From the NCBI GenBank assembly GCA_930979925.1, contig CAKNIB010000010.1, positions 1 to 33,871 on the forward strand: 33,871 nucleotides of DNA. Direction: 5' to 3'. Below are positions 22,701-29,165 of this stretch, one piece after another. Numbering within the stretch: the stretch's first letter is position 1; every line of letters begins with the position of its first letter. The notes under the pieces are model-generated. The model ran no database searches. It was given only the letters and a program-made list of their open reading frames with translations, and was not told the origin of the DNA. Origin of the DNA: an uncultured Clostridia bacterium (GTDB lineage Bacteria; Bacillota; Clostridia; Christensenellales; UBA1242). Made by a program: the position numbers and the translations under genes.

Positions 22701-25249
22701 TACTCTGTCCATGCACTAGCTTGGGCAAGGTCAAGCTTGCTCGATACTGGTATGGTTGCCTGCTGGTCAATCCAGCGGTTAAGAAGCTGGGTTACAACTG
22801 AAGTACTAGTCTGAGAAGAGTAGTAGTTTATATCGCTCATAGGAATGTATTTTATATATCCATATGTTGTGGCGCCACTATTCTTTTCGTTCCAAGAGAA
22901 GACCATCGGCTGATTTGTGCTATATGATGCTAGGCTAGAGCCAATTTGGTAATTTGTACCAGACGAAAGGGTGGCAGTTCTTGCACTTATTCCGCTAATT
23001 TCATTGGTATCAATTGTAAAGGTTCGCCTGCTTGGAGTTTGCGAGTTATTTGAGTAAATTCTAATAGTATAGAAGGCGTTTGCGTACTGGCTGTCAGTAT
23101 CGATAAGCACACCATACTTTCCACCAACATTTTGGTTGTAACTCTCGTCACCTTCGTTTTCTGACACCTCAAACAGCCTGTAGGTTATTCCATACGCTGA
23201 AAGATTTCGAATATCTACACCTTGTGATGCACTACCAAAAAAGTAATTTCCTGTGTTATAGTTTAAAGCTGATAGGGTAATAGTCACCTGAGCATCAAAG
23301 ATGTTGCTTTCGGCGTTATTTAATATGTATACATCTTTATTTGTGTAACCCGATGTGTAAACCTCGCTGAAATCTGAGTCAAGCACGGTCACTGATGGGG
23401 TGGAGTTTGTTATCTCAAAGAAGAATATCTGATAGTGGTAGTAGTTACTCTGAAGTGACCCAGCCTCTGACATATAGCTTTCATAGGTATACTGGATAAC
23501 ATAAACAAACATACCTGGGTCTATCTGATTGAAGCCGCTAAAATTCTCATTGTCAGTTATCTCATATTCGCCTTGTGCATTTCTTGTAATTCTATAGATA
23601 TAACTATACTCGCTCTCAAGTCCGCCATTAGTCAAAAACTTGATAGGTGTTTGGTTAGTTGATACCGGCATGATTTGCTGGCTATCATTATTGCTATTTA
23701 GATAGTTTAAAGTTGCGTTTCTAAGCTGACTTGGGCTAAAGTGAGTGACGCTCGTTGGGTTTTCATCCCTTGCGGTAGTACTTGGGTCGGTAACTGTTCC
23801 CTCTCCTGCGTCAGCATCACCTACAGCGTCACTATTATTTAAAATGTAGTTATTAACCTCACTTGTGATATCTGCGTTGTTGTCATAGACAAGCTCGTCA
23901 AGGTCAAAAGTCTTAAGCTCAACCGATAAAGGCTGATTAGTAACAGGGTCGATGTTTACAGCGTCAGAGTAAACTGCCTGATAGCCGTACACATAAAGCC
24001 TTTGGTTTTTATTCTGCAATGTAGAACTACTACCTAAGCCCTCAGCAAGTGGGAGCTCATAGGTCTCGCCTTGTTCATCGATATATAGATATTGGAAGGA
24101 CATATCATACACGCCAAGGTCTAAAAAGACAATCTTAGCAGAGCCACCCGTCAGACTTGTGCGTACAAAGTAGTCCTCTTCAGCGATTACCGCGTTGTTT
24201 TCGTCAACCTGTGAAAGCTGACCATTGTTATATACCAAGGTGGCGGTGTGGCTATTTTCGCTGTTGTCTGTGTAGTTAATGGTTATTTGATAAAGACTTG
24301 GATTGTAAGTAAAGGTAGGAAGAGCGTTAACCTGCAGTGAAGAGTCACCAGCAAAAGAGTAATTATAGAAGTAGTATCTTGAGAAGGTGTCAGAAGAAGT
24401 AAGAGCCGACTGCTGTATATTTGCTGACGCCGAGATGTTAGGAAGACCGGTTGTGTTATTAAAATATGTATTTGAGTTAAACACCATAAAAGTGTAGTAT
24501 ATAGTTTGAGTGCCGTTAGTAAAGGTTACCCCGCCGTTATTTGTGTAATAGTAAATAACATCAATGACGAGGGTGTAGATACCTTCCTGCTTTAAGACAA
24601 CATTGTTATCTTCAAAGTCAGGGGTGCTAGTTGTTTGCGCGGTGGTGTCAAGATAGAAGTCAATATCAAGCTTTTGCGGTGTTATGCCATAGCCGGTAAC
24701 AGTGAAGGCTCTCTCGCCCGCATCATCATTAGCTTTTGCGTAGTTTGAGATAGCTTGACCTTGCATAAGGTTAACATGTCCGGTGCTACCACTTTGCAAC
24801 TGCTGGTTAGTTACATTGTAGTAAAGTGATAGATTGTTAGGGAAGGTGAAGTAATAGTACTCGTCAGCTTGGTATGGGTTTTCTGTATTGACATTTGGAA
24901 TGTAGGCGTAGTTTCTTTCAATCACATCACCATCATTTTGGCTAGTGCTAGTGATTTTGTTCTCAACCAGCCCGTCATTATCATTATCGGTGGCGATACC
25001 AATGTTGACATAGCTTCCGCTTTCGCCTGCGCCTCCTCGCATAAGATAAACCATATCCTCAATATATCCTGTCGTATTAACAGGCAACACATTGAGATAC
25101 TCTGGGCTTTGGTTTGCAATCTCTTGATAGGTTGGAACGGCTAGCGCACTCTGCCCACCTTTGTTTTGGAAAATAAGCCCAAAAAGTAGCACTCCTAAAA
25201 GTGCAAAAGCAAGAGCTAAACCGTTAAAAATTTTTTTGACTTTATACAT
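16757..25249 (-). CDS. Giant (2830-residue) membrane-anchored surface protein with Ig-like repeats
   Basis: N-terminal signal/membrane segment (MYKVKKIFNGLALAFALLGVLLFGLIF, residues 1-27), about 2770 extracellular residues very rich in Tyr, Ser, Asn and Thr, and a C-terminal membrane helix (VFAIIAIVIGVAVVVVVVIITI, about 2800-2822) followed by the basic stop-transfer tail KLRKRQRVK. No LPxTG motif, so it is held by the membrane helix, not by sortase. Beta-sandwich signatures recur: VYDQAGNSSFEIFMLDNTSP near 875, MDYAGNMTVYLVYVTD near 1780, VDNFGNTTS near 2040, the D-x-x-G-N...D-N-T-x-P pattern of bacterial Ig-like domains. Few Cys. Role probably adhesion or cell-surface structure. Start at 25249 chosen for GAGGTG six bases upstream; 19 further in-frame codons upstream lack such a site and overlap the promoter. 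Exported through Sec. Confidence 0.88.
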   Translation of the reverse strand: MYKVKKIFNGLALAFALLGVLLFGLIFQNKGGQSALAVPTYQEIANQSPEYLNVLPVNTTGYIEDMVYLMRGGAGESGSYVNIGIATDNDNDGLVENKITSTSQNDGDVIERNYAYIPNVNTENPYQADEYYYFTFPNNLSLYYNVTNQQLQSGSTGHVNLMQGQAISNYAKANDDAGERAFTVTGYGITPQKLDIDFYLDTTAQTTSTPDFEDNNVVLKQEGIYTLVIDVIYYYTNNGGVTFTNGTQTIYYTFMVFNSNTYFNNTTGLPNISASANIQQSALTSSDTFSRYYFYNYSFAGDSSLQVNALPTFTYNPSLYQITINYTDNSENSHTATLVYNNGQLSQVDENNAVIAEEDYFVRTSLTGGSAKIVFLDLGVYDMSFQYLYIDEQGETYELPLAEGLGSSSTLQNKNQRLYVYGYQAVYSDAVNIDPVTNQPLSVELKTFDLDELVYDNNADITSEVNNYILNNSDAVGDADAGEGTVTDPSTTARDENPTSVTHFSPSQLRNATLNYLNSNNDSQQIMPVSTNQTPIKFLTNGGLESEYSYIYRITRNAQGEYEITDNENFSGFNQIDPGMFVYVIQYTYESYMSEAGSLQSNYYHYQIFFFEITNSTPSVTVLDSDFSEVYTSGYTNKDVYILNNAESNIFDAQVTITLSALNYNTGNYFFGSASQGVDIRNLSAYGITYRLFEVSENEGDESYNQNVGGKYGVLIDTDSQYANAFYTIRIYSNNSQTPSRRTFTIDTNEISGISARTATLSSGTNYQIGSSLASYSTNQPMVFSWNEKNSGATTYGYIKYIPMSDINYYSSQTSTSVVTQLLNRWIDQQATIPVSSKLDLAQASAWTEYRNSASYSTTIDASYVRSNAGIYILEVYDQAGNSSFEIFMLDNTSPLFVLRTLLDSGSRQIMSNNMSLSIPEEGTLMWVEWAQHKAIYLDHVDSYLGFTSYDYTFDKEIADLKLAEVLDNFFSYLSSDDVIRVDSFDFPTISAGQGQVATGIDSYNGSYLVIDISDISYIDERTGIYQQNQGIYSYQLQFVDSSGQAMEGTYNFLVRDDSNTQTTGNTESDFLYYPSAYITFNVTSDEARLTVYRGEGENLAWASYDITGRLNYYDTEDGERIYTHLDEIEGQELVQSELTYRFAYLTPVNADETLTISYIPLSSNGARLGSVTLTYYPYVKTYQEINGVYYYYYDVSYNEADAERIQIFTRDDSTSYQPGETQTFDLTSILGSGNYPDAGRYVIERQYEDDSYVDNYDYFKRTITFDVDDFGLISPLESVTSEDGQSSLESIVGGDIILSMYSGEGNSSIQVSYPNYNSNGLNSGSFYTQDSFASEDENPTFRVQGNKLPMSLYIPKYKFTTTTSYNEEDNSYSVNYNNNLSYYGNTEIIQAEDGMWHVYSEGVSVASFSTQAQAQEYMQANASILQYEIRAKVVANVIENGRAVTRYYYSNGTATNGYLNLYETDAGGNIAEGATPVSYFSNQGSYVVTLYQSSNNPQSSFFTFYKFGFEIISQEPDFEIIDASGYQLDEVSADTYYTNSNEITVQWEVPTNIFEAQINEETSVILNGISASGAYSITSGSEGNIVVADGNTRYFTIDCSSLITQANSNISITLEYQGHNDNYYHRTTKTIYFDRSAPLSNLQALMTATEQATSVLTMNYQQINMRSYQDYTGTDVDITAGNIADIANMSYSFTSESGYFQYFSYNVTTAYFNTTLVDTLSRASNNRYDTQYIYYEYVPSLDSYTQVDRNSFSRNNYYQLTTEGADDLQCGYYEVIEMDYAGNMTVYLVYVTDSSYEDDENVSDVALVYTNGMREDPVTVYTSEITNGYNIYSNSGFELQSIGYMSDPWSMIYIQIAGQSAVRYMASPWLDDGYVYRITVSSQAINFEQVALSSIFENVESGSQKHTLTFTDRISGRSLATYLSIMDANITTQKVEDPNRTSAILNISVPTPAQVASTTTSYVFPTEITISLYNSITGDYEVQMVARQLSYGVWTPDAEYESALSYISFTTINNGATLQIVINLGANASQKVRFDIVDNFGNTTSIIQLANEVAYSEINGNSAIYNFTESNGDETYLSSDTIRFSYNNLLYSVEVFNSDNEDITDSLTTLDLGNNIYAYDFAPTTANVWNDYYRVDVYDSETGDYIRTVHLRIYYQLPYLVTTTGELSNGGIIFLDRNAQAFSSNDFASIPNYSVSFNGRTYTTTAQAVTTYSQNVRIRFRNGQDLARTGSFAYLDGYGYSVYLSSDNGASWVNINSDNSQDAGYLISGSGEYIIFIKYDSEDVFTNLCKVFTLSILDSSTSYYYITVDGAPIEQSDMVYTTSEGVEYHVTYLVSVDYNEKGQRLQVVANEEIGVVIGRPTLVQTPSNVYVELYHYDSEESRGDFAIIYIAETNNIVSEFTYQTTSGDTTSIRSSSSVVIVANNETESAFDRLRLNFSRYYGIEENLINVEVLKYFNGSYQQITPNVYGSGDMSYIYLEKSGSYRVRLYDSCSPANVHAFPGGNYIDIVFLNSVPFIVSYTDTVTGETVVSERVNNAVYNSSVTLSLYNLSSYYQASGYPSISVRLNGTSYSPTVSNYTYTFSRPGYYCVVFTATSTTGIPIRQEEYNFTIINENESRYAYEFSGYRNYYIESVVKDGVDITSDLIAIGNFSTVRVDGREYLSQLMMNYLDEKTGSGRYQITINTNDGTYAQTSSSSFTFEFWLNMQTPPLNISLAEGDSTSGNITINFNVQNFYNAMGDCYIRIGSDYYYFTSDRLSSYGENYTITISETGNYFIQVYTMSNNLLYSYRVERTEPLNVFAIIAIVIGVAVVVVVVIITIKLRKRQRVK

Positions 25250-25277
25250 ACGACACCTCGCAATTATTACTAATATG

Positions 25278-25306
25278 ATTTTAGCATATTTGACCATTAA
25301 AAACAA
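25278..25306 (-). promoter_or_regulatory. Promoter of the giant surface-protein gene
   Basis: Minus strand TTGTTT (25306-25301), 17 bp, TGC directly before TAAAAT (25283-25278), an extended -10. A CAAAATATTTTG palindrome overlaps the -35 side. Confidence 0.55.
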
Positions 25307-25454
25307 AATATTTTGACAAAATATATTAAGAATATATAAATTAATATATATAAATATAATATTTGCAAAAATGACAATATTATTAATGATAATAATTTAA
25401 AAAATTAATTAAATAATTAAAATTTTTAAAAACAATTAAAAAATACCTAAAATT

Positions 25455-25524
25455 TGTCGAGATTTGTTTAATTTATGTCGAAATTTATTACAAAATGATT
25501 ATAAATAGTCCAAAAATTGTCGAA
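25455..25524 (+). promoter_or_regulatory. Phased Spo0A-box-like sites upstream of the glycosyltransferase
   Basis: TGTCGAG at 25455, TGTCGAA at 25476 and TGTCGAA at 25518, spaced 21 and 42 bp (two and four DNA turns), the last two inside an identical 15-mer TGTCGAAATTTATTA. The core equals the 0A box (TGNCGAA). They lie in the 342-bp divergent region between the giant surface-protein gene and the glycosyltransferase, which holds no gene. Confidence 0.5.
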
Positions 25525-25555
25525 ATTTATTATTTTATACCGCAAAAACTTAATT

Positions 25556-25585
25556 TTATCAAAAATAAAAAAATCTTCATATAAT
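25556..25585 (+). promoter_or_regulatory. Promoter of the glycosyltransferase gene
   Basis: TTATCA (25556-25561), 18 bp, TATAAT (25580-25585). The ATG at 25592 is only 7 nt past the -10, so the transcript would be leaderless or nearly so. Confidence 0.45.
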
Positions 25586-25591
25586 GTTTTT

Positions 25592-26665
25592 ATGAAAACT
25601 TTATCTCTTGCCATGATAGTGAAAGACGAAGAGGGTTGTCTTGCGACCTGCCTATCTTCAGTCAAAGCTTGCGTGGATGAAATTATAATAGTCGATACCG
25701 GCTCAACCGATAAAACCAAAGAAATTGCAAAAAGCTTTACCGACAAGGTCTATGACTTTGAGTGGGTGCAAGATTTTTCAAAGGCTAGGAACTTTTCTTT
25801 TGACAAGGCAACCTGTGACTACATAATGTGGCTTGACGCTGACGACCTCGTGCGCGAGGAGTCCGTCAAAAACATAATCGAGTGGAAGGAGAAGGGGGAG
25901 GACTGTGAAACACTCATGTGCAAGTATGTCACATCCTTTGATAAGGACTTTAACCCAACTTTTCAGTTTTACCGCGAACGGATAGTCAAAAACCTCCCCA
26001 ATCTCAGGTGGCGAGACCCCATCCATGAGGTGATAATCCCTTATGGCAAGATGATTTATCGCGATGATATACTTGTCTATCATAACAAGAAAAACAAACC
26101 CTATACCGACCGCAACCTATCAATCTACCGCAAAATGATAGCCGACAAAGCGACTTTTACTCCGCGCCAACAGTTCTATTATGCTCGCGAGCTCTATTTC
26201 AACGGACTTTATGATGAGGCTATCCACCAGTTTTCAAAGTTTTTGTCAGAGGGCAAGGGCTGGAGCGAAAACAATATAGAAGCCTGCTTAAACTTGTCAA
26301 AGTGTTATCAAAGGAAGGGGGAGGATAAAAACGCTCTAACCTCTCTCTTTGGCTCTTTTGTATTTGACCAGCCACGCGGTGAGGTACTTTATGAGATAGC
26401 AACCATCTTTGAGCGAAAGAAGGAGTATAAAAAGGCTATTTACTGGTATAAATTAGCCCTTGCCTCTTCACCTAACGTTGAGAGCGGTGGCTTTGTAAAT
26501 ATTGACTGCTACCAGTTTTTGCCCGCCTTGCAACTTTGCGTATGCTACTATAAAATAGGGGACATAATCTCTTCCATGCACTATCACGAGATAGCCAAAG
26601 CTTTCAAACCTGACGACCAAGCAGTAAAATACAACACCGAATTTTTCAAAAACTATCAAGCTTAA
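25592..26665 (+). CDS. GT2 family glycosyltransferase with C-terminal TPR region
   Basis: 357 residues. GT-A fold at 1-220: LSLAMIVKDEEGCLATCLSSV, then DEIIIVDTGSTDKTKEIA (nucleotide-binding strand) and the metal-binding DxD as WLDADD at 80-85; FDKATCDYIMWLDADD and YRERIVKNLPNLRWRDPIHEVI are typical of the TPR-linked GT2 group. The rest (about 200-350) is helical with TPR-like pairs (FYYARELYFNGLYDEAIHQFSKFL, YEIATIFERKKEYKKAIYWYKLAL). It would transfer a sugar from a nucleotide donor to a protein or glycan acceptor in the cytosol; donor and acceptor cannot be read from sequence. Start at 25592 fits the family start (MKTLSLAMI); no ribosome binding site is visible, and an upstream in-frame ATG at 25517 would overlap the promoter. 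Nearby methyltransferases and surface proteins suggest glycan decoration. Confidence 0.9.
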   Translation: MKTLSLAMIVKDEEGCLATCLSSVKACVDEIIIVDTGSTDKTKEIAKSFTDKVYDFEWVQDFSKARNFSFDKATCDYIMWLDADDLVREESVKNIIEWKEKGEDCETLMCKYVTSFDKDFNPTFQFYRERIVKNLPNLRWRDPIHEVIIPYGKMIYRDDILVYHNKKNKPYTDRNLSIYRKMIADKATFTPRQQFYYARELYFNGLYDEAIHQFSKFLSEGKGWSENNIEACLNLSKCYQRKGEDKNALTSLFGSFVFDQPRGEVLYEIATIFERKKEYKKAIYWYKLALASSPNVESGGFVNIDCYQFLPALQLCVCYYKIGDIISSMHYHEIAKAFKPDDQAVKYNTEFFKNYQA

Positions 26666-26811
26666 AAAACTCGATAAAAATTAAAATTTTTTTTAAAACC
26701 TAAAAAATTACTACAATAAATTGAAAAAATTCTAAAAAAATTAATAAAATGCAACAAAAATAGTTGATTGATATAAATTATTAAGGAATACCAAGCAGAT
26801 TATATATTGAA

Positions 26812-26838
26812 AAAACGTCACTTAAATTGTGACGTTTT
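26812..26838. terminator. Bidirectional terminator between glycosyltransferase and methyltransferase
   Basis: AAAACGTCAC (26812-26821)/GTGACGTTTT (26829-26838), perfect 10 bp, 7-nt loop, A- and T-runs on both sides; it serves the two convergent genes. Its arms are nearly identical to the terminator at 31017-31047. Confidence 0.85.
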
Positions 26839-26869
26839 CTATTTATTCAAAAGAACAATTATTTTCAAA

Positions 26870-27526
26870 TTACTTTTTTAACCAAATGTGATAGTGAGGG
26901 CTGAAATCTCCATGTTTGGTCATTTCTCGTACTTCTTTTACTCCAATAATCTTAAAATCATTAAATAAAACTTTACAGTCATCGTCGTCTATGTAAAAGT
27001 GAGGTATTCCATTCTCTGGACCATCTTCCACGCGTATTCTTGTATAGTCGTCAACATATTTGCAAACAGGGTTATTAAACCAAAACGCCTTCTTTGAGCC
27101 TAAGGTAAAATATGCCTCTCCACCTGGTTTTAATACTCTTTTTATCTCAGAAAGTACCTGTTTGAAACCTTGAAGGTCGGTATGTGAGATTACATTCATT
27201 GCAAGTAATGCATCAAAGGAGTTATCTCCAAAAGGAAAAGACAGCATATCAGCCACCACAAACTTGCCAAGGGTTATATTTTGAGCTTTTGCCTTCTCAA
27301 GCGTTTGCGCAACGCTATACTCAGAAAGGTCAAAACCGCTGAGATTAAAACCATGCTTCGCAAGGTAGATACAATTTCTACCAAACCCACAGCCAACATC
27401 TAGTATGTCTTTAAAATTTTTGTTTTTCCAGTTTTCACAAAGAAAGTAGACTTCAGGAGCAGGACTATTCCAGTAGCTATCGTCTTTGTCAACCATCTCC
27501 CACTTCCATGCTTTTGATTTAATCAT
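26870..27526 (-). CDS. Class I SAM-dependent methyltransferase
   Basis: 218 residues. Rossmann-fold motif I ILDVGCGFGRN at 41-51 binds S-adenosylmethionine; GFDLSEYSV supplies the acidic residue of motif II; FVVADMLSFPFGDNSFDALLAMNVISH and EIKRVLKPGGEAYFTLG are motifs IV-VI of the methyltransferase-11/25 type. Substrate unknown; the C-terminal 60 residues (PHFYIDDDDCKVLFNDF...) are the likely substrate-side elements. AGGAGG lies 8-9 nt before the ATG. Own promoter; a pair of Spo0A-like boxes lies upstream. Neighbouring glycosyltransferase suggests sugar or glycan methylation, but this is inference. Confidence 0.92.
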   Translation of the reverse strand: MIKSKAWKWEMVDKDDSYWNSPAPEVYFLCENWKNKNFKDILDVGCGFGRNCIYLAKHGFNLSGFDLSEYSVAQTLEKAKAQNITLGKFVVADMLSFPFGDNSFDALLAMNVISHTDLQGFKQVLSEIKRVLKPGGEAYFTLGSKKAFWFNNPVCKYVDDYTRIRVEDGPENGIPHFYIDDDDCKVLFNDFKIIGVKEVREMTKHGDFSPHYHIWLKK

Positions 27527-27580
27527 AAATTTTTCCTCCTTTTTTATGATTTTTCAAGCAAAATGGTAGGCACGAAAAAT

Positions 27581-27586
27581 ATTATA
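27581..27586 (-). promoter_or_regulatory. -10 element of the 218-residue methyltransferase gene
   Basis: TATAAT on the minus strand, 55 bp before the start codon; no good -35 at 16-18 bp (T-rich only), which would fit a promoter needing an activator. Confidence 0.4.
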
Positions 27587-27602
27587 TCATAAATTATTTA
27601 AA

Positions 27603-27634
27603 AAAAGAAGAAATATTTTAAATTTTCTTCTTTT
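27603..27634 (-). terminator. Terminator of the 286-residue methyltransferase gene
   Basis: AAAAGAAGAAA (27603-27613)/TTTCTTCTTTT (27624-27634), perfect 11 bp, 10-nt loop. On the minus strand the 3' arm runs into further T. Confidence 0.6.
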
Positions 27635-27656
27635 ATAGCTATTTTTATCTATTTTT

Positions 27657-27705
27657 TGTCGAATTTTTTCATGTTTTTGTGTATTTTTAAACAATTTTTG
27701 TCGAT
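27657..27705 (+). promoter_or_regulatory. Phased Spo0A-box-like sites upstream of the 218-residue methyltransferase
   Basis: TGTCGAA at 27657 and TGTCGAT at 27699, 42 bp apart, with a degenerate TGTGTAT exactly midway at 27678. Same spacing rule as at 25455-25524. The boxes lie 71-113 bp from the TATAAT of the minus-strand gene. Confidence 0.45.
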
Positions 27706-27786
27706 TTTTATTTATTTTACTTTATTTTATCGTTTTTTTTGCGAAATTATCTATGTATTTTCTAATTTAATTTGATTTTTTTATTA

Positions 27787-28647
27787 CTATTTTTCCGCGC
27801 TGATTGTTATAAGCAGTGAGGATTGAAAATCAAATATCTTTTTATTTGAATTTAAAAGTCTCAGTCTCTCTTCGTATTGGCTTTTTAATATATTTACCAA
27901 GTTTTCTTTAGTCTCTGCATCTACATTGCATCTTTCTGTTTCAAAAAGTGCGTAAGAGAGTTTTGTTTGATAATTTTTCTCAATTTGGCTTATTGCAACT
28001 TTTTTGTTTTCAACGTCTGGCATATAATAAATTATTCTGTCATAGCTAAATTTAATCTTTTTAAAATTATATTGATTTAACCTTTGCATTGTCATATCCG
28101 GGTCTTCTAAATAGCCACAAACTTTGACATCTTGAGGAAAATTGAAGGTGCTGTAAACCTTGTTTATCTCATCTTCCAAGTACATAAACGGTTTATCATT
28201 TTTCTTAACCATATCAACGCGCATGATGATTAATTTTCCGCCACTTTTTAGTACTCTTTTTTGCTCTTTGATAAAGTCGTCAAAAGGTAAGTGTTCAACA
28301 AGAGTATGTGAAAAGACGATATCAAAACTATCATCTTCAAAAGGCAGATTTTTGACATCAGCCACTTGATAATTTACATCAATATTTGATTTTTTACACT
28401 CATTTTGAGCAAATTTGATATGATTTGCATCTAAATCAACGCCATAAACCTGGCAGGATGAGAAATACCTCTTAATCATATTGGTAAAGTGACCACTACC
28501 ACATCCAACTTCCAAGATTTTTAAGTTACTACGAATATGCAGTAAATTAAACCATAATTTTCTGTTATTTTCGTTAAATTTTTCCTTGCGTGAGGTGTCT
28601 AAGACCTCAGTCGACTGTACTTTTTTAGACCAAAAAGTGTTTTCCAC
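27787..28647 (-). CDS. Class I SAM-dependent methyltransferase (second)
   Basis: 286 residues. Motif I KILEVGCGSGHF at 43-54, VYGVDLDANHIKFAQ (motif II), YQVADVKNLPFEDDSFDIVFSHTLVEHLPFDDF and EQKRVLKSGGKLIIMR (motifs IV-VI) of the methyltransferase-11 type. The C-terminal 110 residues are an additional helical/charged region of unknown role. GTG start at 28647: GGAGG ends 4 nt before it, and the ATG inside that site is out of frame. It begins 23 bp after tRNA-Ser on the same strand and probably shares its transcript. Only 20% or so resembles the neighbouring 218-residue enzyme by eye beyond the SAM motifs, so they are not recent duplicates. Confidence 0.9.
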   Translation of the reverse strand: MENTFWSKKVQSTEVLDTSRKEKFNENNRKLWFNLLHIRSNLKILEVGCGSGHFTNMIKRYFSSCQVYGVDLDANHIKFAQNECKKSNIDVNYQVADVKNLPFEDDSFDIVFSHTLVEHLPFDDFIKEQKRVLKSGGKLIIMRVDMVKKNDKPFMYLEDEINKVYSTFNFPQDVKVCGYLEDPDMTMQRLNQYNFKKIKFSYDRIIYYMPDVENKKVAISQIEKNYQTKLSYALFETERCNVDAETKENLVNILKSQYEERLRLLNSNKKIFDFQSSLLITISAEK

Positions 28648-28669
28648 TTTCCCTCCATTGAAAAAATAT

Positions 28670-28760
28670 TGGCGGAGACGGTGGGATTCGAACCCACGTA
28701 CCAGTTCCCTGATAAACGCATTTCGAGTGCGTCCCGTTACGACCTCTTCGGTACATCTCC
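28670..28760 (-). tRNA. tRNA-Ser (anticodon CGA)
   Basis: 91 nt including an encoded CCA. Acceptor GGAGATG/CGTCTCC, discriminator G. Anticodon stem ACGCA/TGCGT with loop CTCGAAA gives anticodon CGA (codon UCG). T arm GTGGG-TTCGAAT-CCCAC. The long variable arm typical of class II tRNA-Ser lies between. Confidence 0.97.
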
Positions 28761-28784
28761 ATCATTTCTATGACCACATTAGGC

Positions 28785-28813
28785 ATTTTATCATATTTTT
28801 ACCACTTTTGCAA
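28785..28813 (-). promoter_or_regulatory. Promoter of tRNA-Ser
   Basis: Minus strand TTGCAA (28813-28808), 17 bp, TAAAAT (28790-28785), 25 bp before the tRNA. Confidence 0.6.
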
Positions 28814-28832
28814 CCAAATTTAAAATTTCATT

Positions 28833-28860
28833 TTGTTTTTTTATGATTTTAAAATATAAT
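28833..28860 (+). promoter_or_regulatory. Promoter in front of the tandem 138-bp repeat
   Basis: TTGTTT (28833-28838), 16 bp, TATAAT (28855-28860). The predicted start near 28867 would put both repeat copies in the leader of the nucleoside hydrolase mRNA. Confidence 0.5.
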
Positions 28861-28863
28861 AGT

Positions 28864-29139
28864 TTTATATTATCGGAGGCCGAACTTGCTTGCAAGGGTG
28901 AGGCTGATGGTTATACATGCTATGTGATGAGCACAATTTATTGTGTGATTTGCGTTTAGCAAAACTAAAACTTAACTTGTTTAAGTTTTAACATCACATA
29001 GTTTATATTATCGGAGGCCGAACTTGCTTGCAAGGGTGAGGCTGATGGTTATACATGCTATGTGATGAGCACAATTTATTGTGTGATTTGCGTTTAGCAA
29101 AACAAAAACTTAACTTGTTTAAGTTTTAACATCACATAG
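28864..29139 (+). repeat. Tandem duplication of a 138-bp cloverleaf-forming unit
   Basis: Two head-to-tail copies (28864-29001 and 29002-29139) differing at one base in the loop-side AAAACTAAAA/AAAACAAAAA. The last 82 nt of each copy are enclosed by CTATGTGATG/CATCACATAG (28920-29001; 29058-29139) and hold three hairpins: CACAAT/ATTGTG, TTTGC/GCAAA, and AAACTTAA/TTAAGTTT. The first 56 nt contain TCGG-AGG-CCGA and CTTGC/GCAAG. It lies in the 405-bp gap before the nucleoside hydrolase; no ORF in it. Confidence 0.9.
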
Positions 29140-29165
29140 TTTATAGACCATATAAAAGGACCATT

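Noticed and set aside
28864..29139. CRISPR-like array
   Set aside because: Only two units, joined without spacers and 138 bp long; a tandem duplication, with no cas genes nearby.
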